Of a DNA stretch of 64,000 nucleotides, positions 35,635 to 47,924 are shown one piece after another. The stretch lies in contig NW_026570240.1 of NCBI RefSeq assembly GCF_019649055.1, positions 1,395,996 to 1,459,995 of the forward strand. Direction: 5' to 3'. Made by a program: the position numbers and the translations under genes. A model generated the notes under the pieces. The model saw only the letters and a list, made by a program, of their open reading frames with translations. It was not told the DNA's origin and did not search any database. How positions within the stretch are numbered: the first letter of the stretch is position 1; each line of letters opens with the position of its first letter. This stretch comes from Paramacrobiotus metropolitanus. Taxonomy: Eukaryota > Tardigrada > Eutardigrada > Parachela > Macrobiotidae.

Positions 35635-37807
35635 ATGGCTGATGATGAATTGACTAAAAAGTTGAGCCGTCGCCTGCACCTCAGCGAAACTGCTCCCGAC
35701 GACGCCGAAACAGAGAATTCCCATCCAGCGTTGCTGCGAGAACCAAACCTGTCGAGAAAATTGTCATCCGGTTCGTCGGAATCAGAAAAAGCCATTTCTG
35801 GCAGTGCTTCCGATGAATTATCGAAGAAATTGTCCCGTCGCCAAGACATCAACGAAGGCGTAGCATCAGGCGACAAGCCCTCGCTGAAAGTCTTTAATCC
35901 CTACACGGAATTCAAGGAGTTCTCTCGCAAACAGATAAAGGAATACGAAAACATCTTCAAATCGTAAGTAAGAAGGAAAATATACGAAAAAAATATTTCC
36001 CATTTACGACTTTCTACTGTCTTTATGCTGTATAGTTAGAATTATTGCCTTTTATGGTGATATACTCCGCTGCGCCATCTTTATTACTGTGGACTACTAC
36101 AGTAGTATATAAAAGGCTAAATTTAGAATGTTACTCTATACACTACGCGGGTACTGCAGCTACCGAACGTTATAAGAAACGTCCAGTTTGTGATGAAGCC
36201 ATGCTTCGCCAATGTAGATTTCATGTTTAAATTGGTCCCTTCAGTACTCGTTTTTCAACAAATGTTAATGTTGTGTATCATTCTTCTTGTTCTTCAGCAT
36301 TATTGCTCAGTACTAGTAGTATCCTTCTAATAAGTTATCGTTTCCCTGTCATTTTCGGTTTTTTAGGCATTTTATGTCCATTACGAAGGGGTAAAAGTAA
36401 GCGTAAAACCGTTCATTTTTAACGGATTGGGTGTATAACTGTATTGTTCAAACACGTTTCAAACTTTTTAGTCGCATTCGTGCATGCTCTAAAAGTCCTG
36501 TAGCTGAAAACGTTTGCTTATGTTATTCAGATTTTGGGGATGCATACGTATTTTATTTCGCGCTTTGTCGGTGTAGTGGGGCGACATAATTCACCATGGG
36601 TGCGAACACACATAATAAGATAATTCGTTTTCAAACGATGGTTGCACAGTTGTACAAACATGTTCTTTTGTTAGCACGGCTTATGATTGGTATTAATGTG
36701 TTATTACAACTCTTTGTATTTATTTATTTATTTGTAACATAAAGCGACAGGTACAACGCGCTGCTTTGTTTCCGGTGCTGCTGTACTATCTTGTATTTGC
36801 AGATTATAATTACAGTCACTTTTTGATGTCTACTGGGTAGTTATTTTTCAACTTTTTATTTAGGCATGACATCAACAAAGATCATTTCATCGATATGGAG
36901 GAACTAAAGCGAATGATGGAGAAATTGGGAGCTCCACAGACTCATTTAGCCTTAAAACACATGATCAGCGAAGTGGATGAGGATAAGGACGGAAAACTGA
37001 ACTTCCGTGAAGTAGGTTTTGTTTACATATTTGAGTGATTAAAAACATCGTGAGGCACGACATGTCAGAGTGTGTTTCAAGTCATGAGTTTATTTCATGC
37101 ATTTTTGGTACGTTTATATTTGCAATCTGCATGTTAAAAATTGCGATATCGTTGGTGTGAGTATCGATGCCTCAAAAATTTGCAGTTTGGATATTTGGGG
37201 GTGTGCACTGCGTTTTTCATTCCGGTGAACACGTGAGAAAGTACAGAACTGACTAATATCCGTTTTGATAATTGGGCTTGGCATCTGATTCAGTGTTACT
37301 GGAACTGTATCTGTGGTAGAATGAGTTCATATGAACAGGTAGTTGAGAAGCAGCATATAATGCGATGCGGTTTGTTTAGATAGTTCTTGTAATGCTTATG
37401 TCTAACTGCAATTTGTGGTTTACAGTTCCTATTGATATTCCGCAAAGCTGCTGCCGGCGAGCTGCAGGATCAGAGCGGTTTGTTCGTCTTGGCTAGCTTA
37501 ACGGAGATTGACGTAGACAAGGAAGGTGTTGGTGGAGCGAAAAATTTCTTTGAAGCTAAGGTATGCTTAAGAGTTTTGTTAGTTCCTGGGTTGATTTTTT
37601 TAGATGGCAAATAAAACGCGATGATTGCTGCAGGACAATAATGTAGTCTCTTTTGTACTTTAGATCGAAAGTATATCCCGTGGGTCCAAATTTGAAGAGG
37701 AAATTCGAGCGGAACAGGAACAGCACCGCAAGGAAGCGGAAGAAAAACGCTCTCGACGGCAACAGTTTAAGGAAAAGGCAGCTATTTTCACCGGTGACCG
37801 TCATTAA
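35635..37807 (+). CDS. EFHD2: EF-hand protein EFHD2/swiprosin
   Basis: Swiprosin is a calcium-binding, actin-associated adaptor with two EF-hands and a C-terminal coiled coil. Exons: 35635-35963, 36864-37011, 37426-37560 and 37664-37807. They total 756 nt and 251 residues (human about 240). The start MADDELTKKLSRRL matches human MATDELATKLSRRL, fixing the initiation codon. The disordered N-terminal part repeats the ELSKKLSRR motif. Then follow FNPYTEFKEFSRKQIKEYE, EF-hand 1 (residues 112-123, with Asp/Asn/Asp/Asp/Glu at coordinating positions), MMEKLGAPQTHLALKHMI, EF-hand 2 (148-159, DEDKDGKLNFRE), FRKAAAGELQ and a basic coiled coil. Both loops have complete ligands. The first intron is about 900 bp. 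Promoter at 35108; AATAAA at 38090. Confidence 0.96.
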
Positions 37808-38943
37808 CGGACTGGAATCTGGATTATGTACTGCGGTATACTACTCCATTATCATCTCCTTGAAGTCGAATGTGCTTCCATGTTTTTAGCTAGTAATATT
37901 GAAGCTTTAAAACTTGTGATTTTGTTTTGATTGTTTTTATTACTTTTATACCGTTTCGGTTTTGCTACGGTGCTGATTTTTTATCATTTTAGCCGATTTG
38001 GTGCCAAATTTTCCTTTTCTTATTCCATTTTTTAGGTGTCTTTTTGATCCATTGTTTTATGAAGAAGTGCTAATTTAAATCCAGCTTGTAATAAAATATT
38101 ATGGTGTGAACCGTGAGTGTGAAGTAGAGAGTGGCTAGAAGTTACAACCACAGACTGCATCGCACGCGATAAGGAAGTAGAAACTGGAAGTGTCAATGCT
38201 GGTGCAATATATTTGCAAGAAGCATCGTTGATTTATCTCGTTCAGTACCAGCAAACGACCGAGAAGCATGAGCAAAAGAGTCGCAACCTAAAAACTGGTA
38301 ACAAAGGCTTGGACTGTGGGATGATTGCAGTACGTACTTCAGTATCGTGACACCAAAGCGATAAACAACCACATCTAATGCAATTTTCGAAGTTTTTCGT
38401 TAGACTACTAAATCGTCCACAGGCAGGATGATAAGCTCTAGCGTGGTCAGCAGGTGCTTCCAACGCTAATCCTTTGCTGCAGCGCAACATAAAAATGACT
38501 AAAAGCCTTCAGCATTCTCAGATAATTTAGAATTTGGGTAGTAATGAGACATGATACCTTTACCAGCTTGTCATACAAAGGATTTCTCTTAAGGCATAAT
38601 TTCTTCAGGTAAGTAACTAATAACTAATAAGTATAGTCTTGCATCTGGAACTGGAACACTACTCTAGTACTTTATGCAGTTTTATAGCGTTGCCCAGTCT
38701 AAGGAATCTAAAATTTTACACTGCAGTTAAAACGATCAGCGAGAAAGACTTCTAAACACCCGAATCAAAAAAAGGAAATACCGCAGCATATGGAAGTAAG
38801 TGAAAAGCAAGCTATAGAACCGCGAATTACTGAACCAGTACGATACCATTCGGTTAATTAAATACCAGTGAGCACCAGTATCTCTAGGAAACTCCAGACT
38901 TGAAAATTTTAAGCGTTAAATATGTGCACAAAGGTAGCTGATA
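37808..38943. other. Intergenic between convergent EFHD2 and ORMDL
   Basis: This holds the 3' ends of both genes, including an EFHD2 AATAAA at 38090-38095. No third gene is visible. A minus-strand frame at 38242-38490 lacks protein-like composition and splice context. Confidence 0.45.
38090..38095 (+). terminator. Poly(A) signal AATAAA for EFHD2
   Basis: AATAAA lies about 280 nt after the EFHD2 stop codon. Confidence 0.6.
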
Positions 38944-40267
38944 TCAGTATCGATTTATTCCAAAAAGACGCAAGCGATGGAAATAAGGGAGCTTTGGTAT
39001 GAGCACCGACAGCAGAGAAATTGTGTTGATGATGAAGTGGGTCTGATCGTAGTTGGTGTAGAATCCCGTCATTAAGTACCTGACAACAAGCGAAAATTAG
39101 TGACGTTGTGAAAGCCCCTCAAAGACAGTAATTTGGGAGATGATGATAATACTGAAATACACATGTAGAGTACGTCAACATCACTGTATCGCATCCTTAC
39201 AAAACAATTGGGAGGATGGTGAAGAATTTCTTCGTCGTTGTGTACTGAATTCCATCATCGATCTGCTCCCAAAATGTCAGCGCACGCGAACGTCCTTGGT
39301 CACTATCCAGCCAAGGAGTTCCTTTCGTGAAGTGGAACAACACAAGGCTAAACTGCAAAAAACCCATGCAAGCTTATTAAAAATCAAACGGTCCATGAAC
39401 AGTTAGCTACCTTATCGAACCATCTTCTAACGTTACTGCAAAAATAGCCAGTTTTTATACAGATCTAATTTTTAAATAATCCTTAATCCCATTGTCAGCA
39501 ATCTGAAAAATATTGCTTGACTGAATGACTGAGTACAACACCGGTACGACAGAAATGACAGCCGACCACAAATTTCAATAACGCAAGCTATCTTTGCAAT
39601 TTTTTTGCAGTAAAGAGATCCCGAACGATAGCCAGAAACAAAGGACATAGTCCTGCAAACTTACTAAATTGTGAAGAACATTGGTAAGAGTCCACACGAC
39701 CGGAACCGACAAGGCATCAATGGGAATGGATAGAAGAAACAGGTGAAACATCAGCAAAATCTGCAATTAGGCATACATAAGCCACACGTTCTTTATCTTT
39801 CAGGAGAATTTAATTTCATAGCTATTCATAAATGCGACCGCACAAATTACATCGTAAAATCAAAATTAATATATCCAATCTCCCGAAACAAAGTTGCAAA
39901 AGTATATATATTCTAAATTAAAATGATATCACGCAACTCGTCACCAGTTTTTAACATGTGAGAGTTGCCGAAAGATGAGAAAAATTAATTGAACTTAAAA
40001 AGATCCAATAATGCACCGCTAACAATTTCTCCGTTGCGGCACAAACATTTACTCATAAAACGAACACTCACGATTGGATTTGTATATAAGACTACATACT
40101 CCGCGCCTACACCTTGCGCTTCGACGGCAAAGAGCAGCGGCACAAAAAAGTGAAAGAGAACCTGGCTGTTGAATGTTGAAACTTACCAAGCAATAAATCG
40201 TCCACATTCCTCTCGTATTCAACCAGTCGACATTCGGATTATGTGAAGGCGCTCCTTCGGCGAACAT
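38944..40267 (-). CDS. ORMDL: ORMDL sphingolipid biosynthesis regulator
   Basis: ORMDL proteins are small ER membrane proteins that restrain serine palmitoyltransferase when ceramide is high. Four minus-strand exons, 40267-40187, 39760-39665, 39352-39201 and 39079-38944, total 465 nt and 154 residues (human 153). The matches are unmistakable: [13 protein letters not shown] (human NPNTRVMNSRGIW), [16 protein letters not shown] ([16 protein letters not shown]), [51 protein letters not shown] and SVLIPKLP, ending LFGINRY. Four hydrophobic segments are present as expected. No residues look disrupted. The gene converges on EFHD2 and is divergent from ABHD16A. The window does not show which vertebrate paralogue it is closest to. 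Confidence 0.96.
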
Positions 40268-41176
40268 TGTGGCAATATTAGAGCAATCTGCAATGGAAAC
40301 TCACATCCATCGAAAACTGTGTCGAACCGAGCGTTTCTAGCGTGGAAACAGTCTTTACACAGCACTCAGCTGAAGCTCACAGAATGAAATATAAACATTT
40401 AAAACACCTTTCAACCGTATGGTCATTTAACGCACGAACGATAACTTACCACTTAATCAGCAAGAAGTTCGGTGATATCTGACTTATGAGAACCTTAGAA
40501 TGCCCCGATTCCGAAAAACAGAAAATACTCCTTGAGAAAGTAGTTCACGGTTCCAGGGCGAAAGCCCGAAACTGCACTAACGATAAGTGTTTGATCCGCC
40601 GATCACGGCTTAAAGGATACGAGAATTCTGAATGCAATTCAGGAGAAATGGAGTAAAGTTTGCTTATTGATCAACGACAACACTTAACAGCTGGTAAGAA
40701 ATCAACAAAATACAATATTTCGACTCGTTGTCCGTTGAGACCAATTAAATTTTGATAGTAAAAAATAACATAAATCATGGATGAGACCTGTGTTTTCCAT
40801 TCACAACAAGTGACGTAGACAAGCTGACCCTACCTTTGGTGTCGAATAGCACAAATGTATGGTAAAGCGGTTACCTTAAAATGTAGTAACGTACGTACGG
40901 GCTCGTAACACTGTGCAGTGTGCACTGTACTGTGTATTGTAAACTTCCTGCAGTTTTAATGCAGTTTTGGGAATGTCAAATTATTCAAACATGTCACTTT
41001 TCTGACTGGTGAGTCGTCTTCAAATTCTGCTCGATATAAGTATAACACATATAACTTATTAGTTTTGTTATCTAAATAAGTAGAACCTATGCCCCGATTG
41101 TCCGACACGTACGTATTTTTTTAAAGAGCTTGATTTGGGGCTCCAGGTTGCAGGAACAAATGTCTGCGAATTGAGT
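40268..41176. other. Divergent intergenic region ORMDL/ABHD16A
   Basis: About 900 bp separates two divergent start codons and should contain both promoters. One 56-codon plus-strand frame (40486-40656) is listed separately. No TATA box is obvious next to either gene. Confidence 0.4.
40486..40656 (+). CDS. Small open frame, 56 aa, doubtful
   Basis: The frame starts with ATG directly after an in-frame stop. It is rich in Lys, Glu and Arg with four Cys (MRTLECPDSEKQKILLEK, then NCTNDKCLIRR). The composition is more protein-like than expected by chance, but no homologue or splice site supports it. It could be an upstream exon, a lineage-specific peptide or noise. Confidence 0.2.
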   Translation: MRTLECPDSEKQKILLEKVVHGSRAKARNCTNDKCLIRRSRLKGYENSECNSGEME

Positions 41177-43557
41177 ATGTCGTACTCTAAGCTCCCGAAT
41201 AATTTGACCTGGAACATGTCACCTGCTCGCAGCTTCTTTTCTCCTGATTTATATCGAGTTTATCGTCCTGGATTCCAGGTGAGATTTTTCTCTGAGAGAT
41301 GCAACGCGCATGAATTGAAAGTTACACGAATAACACGTTAGACATATTTTATGGTAGGTAATACTTTGTACAGTAATAGGTATTACAAATTAAAAATTTT
41401 ACAGTAATAATGAATAATTATTGAATATTATGTATCCAGTTAACGATAGTTTGGCTTATCTTTCAGGGTGAAAATTACGCTCCTAACAGACTGGAGCGCT
41501 GTAGTACGTACATGTTGTACGCCGTGAAATGCTTTTGGTTCGCGGTAAAGCTGTGCTCCCCTTTGTGGATATTTGCGATATATCGCCGCGGTGCATCAGC
41601 CGAGAGGAATGACGATGCTGAGCATCCAGATGGCGCACTGGGGAAGTTCCTGCTTCCCGTCTTGCGGCCCTTTATGTTCGTCATGTCCGTGGCTGGCCTG
41701 GCGTACGCATTTAGATGGACCGGGCGACGATTCAATCACACCTACCGTCAGTTTATGACGGATTTTGACGCTTTTCACAAGCGCAGGACGCCGGAGAATT
41801 ATGAGAATTTGATGAAGAAGTATGATTTTGACTGTGCCAGCCAGTATCACATCCCCTGCGTTTACAGCACCAAAGCTGCGCTCCGACGCCCGATCGTTGC
41901 CGACGCGCTTATTGGCAAGGACATGAACGTGCTGGTGCGCAGTGTGTACAAAGTGCTGGCGCTGCTGCTGCTCAAAACAATCGGTCGTCGATTGCTGTAT
42001 CCTGGTTCTTTGAAGTTGTTCAATCTGGCCATCAAACAGGCACTGACCGATGGACGCGCGAAAATCATGGAAAATGTACGTTTCATCGTTCCAGTTGTTC
42101 ATAAAATTTTCTTCTAACAGTTTCTGGTGCTTTTAATGTTTGCCAACGCTTTGTACGCTTCAAGAGCTGTATGAGACTCTACATTAGAATGCATTATATA
42201 GATTATTGGTCGGCTTTTTTAAGTTAAGACAGGTGAACAGTAAACAGAAAAGTAACTTTCAAGTAAGTGACAATTTTAAAATAAATTTTTGGCTTTTTTT
42301 GTCACAGAACATGAAAAAATTGCAATTTTATTACTATTTGACGATGTGTGGCTATGGATTGGGTAGGCTCATATCCGTGCTCGTCATGCAACAATCGGAA
42401 CATCAGATGGCAACACCATCGACACGATGTTTGTGGATAATCGTTCTGCATCGGCCTCCCTGGGCAACACTCTGGTCATTTGCTGTGAAGGCAACGCTGG
42501 TTATTACGAGCTGGGTATCATGAACACACCCATGCATCGCGGATATTCCGTCTTGGGCTGGAATCATCCAGGCTTTGGCTATTCGACGGGTGAACCGCTG
42601 CCTAGTCAAGAGCTGCATGCTGCCGACGCGGTAATGCGCTATGCTAAAGAGCATCTGGGCTTTGATGAGGCCAACATCTTGCTGTTCGCCTGGTCAATCG
42701 GGGGATTTCCGGCCAGCTACTTGGCAGCTAGTTACCCCAATGTGCAGGGCGTCATTCTGGACGCTACTTTCGATGATCTCCTACCACTCGCACATGCACG
42801 TATGCCCCGAAGTCTTTCGCACATCGTCACATTCGTTGTGCGGCACTATTTGAATTTGAATGTTGGGGATTGGTTGTGTCAGTACGACGGGCCAGTCTTA
42901 TTGATTCGCCGTACGCTGGACGAAATTCTGGCTATCCACGATACCACTAGGGATTTCATGGTTAATCGCGCGGATTTCCTGTTGACTAAGATTTTATCAC
43001 ATCGTTATCCACATATTGTTAACAGCGGAACGAAAGACCTTTTGGATCAATGGCTCATGTCCGATGCCAAGGAAAGAGGTAACAGATGCAGCACTCACAA
43101 CGCTGACATCGGCCATAATTTTTGCATGATGCTTTTTGTATTCTACTGAACGAATTTAGTCCAATATCGGACTGACTGTAAATATTCAAGGTTTTGCAAA
43201 GTACACAAAAAATTTAAACGGTGGGTGCCGTGAATTTGTCGGATGTAGGATTTGAGCTGTATAAAATATGTGGATTTTTGTTTTACAGAAACGATGTATA
43301 TTGAGTATTTGCGCGGTGTAAGTGATGACGATCTTAGCACGCTGGTAGAGAATTACCTAGCGGAATGTGCGATTACCGAACCAAGCGGAATTCGTTTCCC
43401 GCTGGACATCGGAAAAAATCTGGACGCTAGCATCCGTCAGCATTTAACGTTGTATTTGGCAAAACTGCATATGAAAGATTTGGAAGAAACTCACTGCACA
43501 CCTTTACCACCAAATCTGTTTACAGATCCTTGGCATCCGTTTCAGAAGATCGTTTGA
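41177..43557 (+). CDS. ABHD16A: Phosphatidylserine lipase ABHD16A
   Basis: ABHD16A is an ER membrane alpha/beta hydrolase that converts phosphatidylserine to lysophosphatidylserine. Exons: 41177-41278, 41467-42075, 42367-43078 and 43289-43557. They total 1,692 nt and 563 residues (human 558). Two membrane segments lie near residues 50-72 and 92-115. The family signature runs GNTIDTMFVD, LVICCEGNAGYYELG, GYSVLGWNHPGFGYSTG, then the nucleophile Ser347 in AWSIGGF. The acid region is LLIRRTLDEI and the catalytic His is in THCTPLPPN near the C-terminus. The first exon ends in LYRVYRPGFQ, matching human LYKIYRER. All catalytic elements are intact. AATAAA lies at 43786; the gene converges on PLEKHF with about 395 bp between stop codons. 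Confidence 0.96.
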
Positions 43558-43952
43558 TACTAAGGTCGCGGGCTACGATCTGCGCTGTTTCTAATACCTG
43601 TTTGTTCGTTATTAAAAAAGCTGAAATATCTCAGCGTATGATTGATATAAGAAAGTACATTATCCTGTTTCGATTTTTTAACGGTTTGATTTCGAAAGCA
43701 TTCCGGTTGGAACACTTTTGTATAAAATTCATCTGACATACAATTTCGTGCAATGCACACAAATTTATACATGAAAAGTTGTAAAAATAAAAAAGGCAAC
43801 GGTAAAAGATCAACGGTTAAAACGTGCACAGGAAGAAAAATTTCACTGTTCTGCAATAAAATACTGAGTGAAATCGTCATAAGGGGAAACATACATGTAC
43901 TAGTTACAATTAAAACCATAAAAAGGCAAAAAAGAAAAATCATGTAAAGAGC
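43558..43952. other. Convergent 3' region ABHD16A/PLEKHF
   Basis: This short spacer holds both 3'UTRs. AATAAA for ABHD16A is at 43786-43791. Plus- and minus-strand open frames here overlap one another and look like chance frames. Confidence 0.5.
43786..43791 (+). terminator. Poly(A) signal AATAAA for ABHD16A
   Basis: AATAAA lies about 230 nt after the ABHD16A stop codon. Confidence 0.6.
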
Positions 43953-45388
43953 TCATATTTTTTGACCATGATCTTCATCATTTCGATTATTTGTATCGTA
44001 AAAATTTGTCTGGTTCCCAGTTTCGTCGGAAAGATCACTGGGAGAATAGCGGCCACCATCGTCGGAATCGTCAGGCGAATCAGCAATCGTGCTGTTGTTA
44101 CCGCTGCCATATTCTAAAATTGGATACACAATTATTTCATTTACAAGTCAGGATATAATTTCTGCTAGTTGAAATCAGGATAATAGTAGTAATCATATTA
44201 TACACAAACCTTTCACAATGGAATTTCGCTGTTCTCCATCACGCTTCAGTTCCACTGCACACGCTGCGCAAACTCGTTGTGGTTTATCGCCCTGGTCAAC
44301 AATAATTGCCCGCTGATTGGAACAATTGCCGCACACTACCAGACCACATTTCCGGCAGTGGTGCTATATAAAATTGCGACCGCAGCGTTATTTTTTGTGC
44401 CTTAATTGCTGCAAGGTAACAAATCCAGCAGGATAAACTCACCCTTCGATTAACAAAAGTAAATTGGGTCTTTTTGCAGTGCATACCTATACATCAGACA
44501 TTCCAAAAATAGTTCAACATGGATTCGTATTATGAAATGCAGATAAAAGCATGAACTATGCATGTGATAAGATACTCACAAACTTTTGCTTCACTATCAG
44601 GAACCATTGTTGCAGCGTATGTGTGCGGAGCGCGAATATTTCCTAGGTCAAACCGAAGCGAACCTTTACAACCCGCGACGGGACAAGTTCAAAACAGATG
44701 CCGTTCCTCACCTTCTCGAATGTGCTCTCGCACGGCTCGGCTTATATGATCCACCCACTGCTGCTTCTCAATTTCCGTTGTAGCGTACACAGCAAACGAC
44801 TTCGCTCGGCTGCATATGTACCATCCAAAATGCAAGCCTGCAAAGGCAGAAAAAAACAAAATACTTGCTGAAAGCCTAACACTGTAAATTTATTCGTCCC
44901 TTACTTGCGTCATCGTCAATACCCTCCAATTTGACTTCTTCCAGGGGAATAATTCGTTGCTTGTTATATTGTCGGAACTGAATTTCAACAACAATTTTGA
45001 TAAATAATAACAAACAATAAACAAACTTATTCTTCTTGTTCACCTTTTTACTTCCTATCACCACGTTTCCGTACACTAGAATATCGTTGAAAAGGAAGAA
45101 CTGCCTCGGCTTAAGCTTTTTCTTGCACATTTTATTCAGGACGCCCTCGCCCAAAAGAACACGTCCTTGTTTCAATAAGGGAACGCCGGCTGTTCCGAAG
45201 GCATTTTCGATTCGCTGTATCCGATGCTTATTTGCTTCGCTATTGACTGCCAATGTGAAAACAATTCGCATCAAATACGCTGCATCACTTACAAGTTAAG
45301 CTTGTCTGCGCTCAAAATTGAAAATTCATCTGGCAGCCCGACAAACCGGATTGATTACGGTTTCGTTCTTACCTAAGTGGTCCACCAT
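43953..45388 (-). CDS. PLEKHF: Phafin (PH and FYVE domain endosomal protein)
   Basis: Phafins bind PI3P on early endosomes and autolysosomes through a PH and a FYVE domain. Eight minus-strand exons: 45388-45373, 45246-45044, 44977-44905, 44837-44712, 44642-44580, 44486-44443, 44363-44210 and 44113-43953. They total 840 nt and 279 residues. The first 16-nt exon encodes MVDHL, joining VNSEANKHRIQRIEN (human MVDRLANSEANTRRISIVEN). The PH domain shows GRVLLGEGVLNKMCKKK, RQFFLFNDILVYGN and YNKQRIIPLEEV. The FYVE domain (about 155-213) has AKVCMHCKKTQFTFVNRRHH, then CRKCGLVVCGNCS, with its zinc ligands. The tail is acidic, as in PLEKHF2. Both vertebrate paralogues are similar, so I give only the family symbol. 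Confidence 0.95.
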
Positions 45389-47924
45389 AGTTGTGCAAAT
45401 CAATCAGGCTTGTTTAAACAACGACGTCAAGATCTGCCAACACATGGAAAAATTCCATAAAGTATAGCAAAATGTACCAAAACCGTACCTGCATATAATG
45501 ATCATTAATTTAAATGCATATAATATATAGATACCTAGATTGGTAAAACACATGTTTTCAAAGAGACTTAAGCAATTCTTAGAATAATAAAAATTATTGT
45601 TGCTTCAAAAGGCCAAACGGTTTTCAGTTTCACCAACAAATGAAATCCAATAAATACAATCCAAATAAACCCACAACAAAAGAAAATGGAAATTTTGATT
45701 GACTACAAACTGCATAACTGAAGTACAAAATAACAATAATCGTCTGCGTCCAACAATAATTGTTTTTCTTTAGAATGAAAAGCGGTATGGCTGCTAATAG
45801 TACCTCTTATTCCCGTCTGATTTGACTTCTTTCAATCGGCAGATTTCCGACGATTCCGTGTTCGCTGTTTCTGTAAACCACAAGGCCGTAAGCCAAAGGA
45901 GTACCGCACAAAATTTATAACATCAGAATACAGATAAAGCGGAATGCCTTAAAACCGCAAAACAGTAAGCCGGTAAGGGAACTGTGTAAGTATTCTACAC
46001 AAGTTACAAATTCACAACTATCAATATCCAGTAATTTATCATCAACATACAGCAATTTTCCTCGAAAGGAATACCCATCTGTACGCAAGTTAGTCAAGCA
46101 CTGAAGCACAATACATACTACCACAAGCCACTAAAACAAAACAACTATTTTTAACGGTGTTCACTGCTCAGACTCCAAGGTTGTAGCTAGACTATCATAA
46201 AAGTTTAAAAAAAAGAAATGCACTATAGTTTTCCTTTGCACGTTTTCCGGAACAATTCATCAGAATAATAAAACAAATTACAAATTTACAACATTCTTAT
46301 TAAGTACTGCTGCTACTTTTAATAACATTACCATTAAATACTGACTGGTAGCCTTCCTCCTGCAAATATTATTATTAACAATAAAATATAAATTATTTTT
46401 ACGAGTTTCAGCAGTAAATTACAAAGCACATTATGACATTACTTTTAACTGTTAAAAGTAATGTCATAATGTGCATAGTAATGTCATAAGTTTTAACACT
46501 GCTTACAGCTTACAAGCAAAACCTTACGCGCTTACCCGTTCGACTTTTAAAACTTCCAGGCTTACGCCTCCAGCAGTATTAACAAACAGCGATGTAATCC
46601 AACATATAAGTACATATGGTAGTAGATGTACGGGTTTCACAAAATGTAAATTATCGAGAAAACATTAAGAGTTAGGAAGTGGGCACGATATACTTCAAAA
46701 CGGGCTAACTTCTAATCACCAGAAAGAGAAGAAATAGTCAACAAAAGGAAACTGGTTATCAGAGTATAGTTAAAATTGTCGTCTATAGAGCTAGCAAAGC
46801 GCACACACGAAAGTCACAAATTATTCTCCAACGTTGACAATTGTTAGACGCAATGCGCCTAAAACAGATTACATTCGGAGCTAGTCTTCGGTCTTAACTT
46901 TGTTTACATAAAGACTGAAGTTGATAAAACTCCACTGATTTCTAATTTCCGCGGTGGTGCCAACAGTCAAGCAAAGAAAATGGTATATAAATACAAGTAA
47001 AAACGTAAAGCAAGCCCTTTAACTTACTGTCAGTTGTAACCGAAGTGGCAAATCTATTTATTTATCATCATCAGCATGATGCGAAGCGTGCAAAATAGCT
47101 CGATTAAAAAAATAAACATTAAAGTATTCGTAGTCGGTTTTAAAAAAAAATTGGAAACAAACAGATAAAAAAGGCTTCGGGGTTTACGGTTTATGTACCT
47201 TTGGATTTTGTCGTAACATCCGAAATAAGAAATGTGCTGCTCAGTTAACGCAAACCGCCGCCTCGTCGAAGGTAACGCGAATGATTTTTAAAATTATGTT
47301 TAAATCAATCTTTCGCTGTAGATAATAAACAAAATATGATCCACAAACACATAAAATTTGTCATTTGCGCCGTGAATAGTTAGGTTTACAGTAGACCAAC
47401 CGCGGCCTGCATCCAAACCCGAATTAAAGTCAGCGTTCTAAATCAGAGCATATAAAGCGGGATTCGCCGGAAAAATTTTAGATTCTGACTTTTAACTCCA
47501 TTTTTTGCTATTTTTAATGTTTCTATCGAGAAGTACTAAGTATACTTATTTATTTCCATTATATCCTTTCTAGTAATTCGTGTATGGAATCTGGAACTAC
47601 CAAGTGAAAGCATTAAATTTAGTCTAGTCACTAGTGATTCTTGGATGCTGGACAATAGCAGACTGTTCGACAGAAGTGCGCTGACTGCCTGTGAGATTCG
47701 TAATGTGAAAAGTGAGAGTGTGAGACTGCATAAAAGTAAGTAAGGTACGAAACGGTAGGTGGAACTGGGCTGTTGTTTAATCTGTACTTTAGTTTTGAAC
47801 ATTAGTCCGCAGAGTTTGCACTTGCAGTTCTTATTCCACGCCTGTGCCACCTCTAGCGACTGTTCGCACTGCACACCATCTTCGACGTTCCGTCAAGCTC
47901 TTGTGAATTGTCAAATCTATCGCC
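45389..47924. other. Long AT-rich divergent intergenic region PLEKHF/SAP18
   Basis: About 2.5 kb, strongly AT-rich, between divergent genes. It contains a perfect palindrome (46426-46474) and TATA-like sequences near 46983 and 47452. The latter, about 470 bp before the SAP18 ATG, could be part of its promoter. I found no coding exon with convincing splice sites and no RNA gene. Confidence 0.4.
46426..46474. repeat. Perfect 49-bp palindrome
   Basis: A 24-bp arm (46426-46449, starting GCACATTATGACATTACTTT) is followed by a single T and its exact inverse (46451-46474). A third partial copy (TAGTAATGTCATAAG) starts at 46477. The sequence is AT-rich and would extrude as a hairpin. Confidence 0.9.

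Noticed and set aside
41596-42102. 168-codon minus-strand open frame within ABHD16A
   Set aside because: It is a shadow of the large second exon of ABHD16A, which matches the family on the plus strand.
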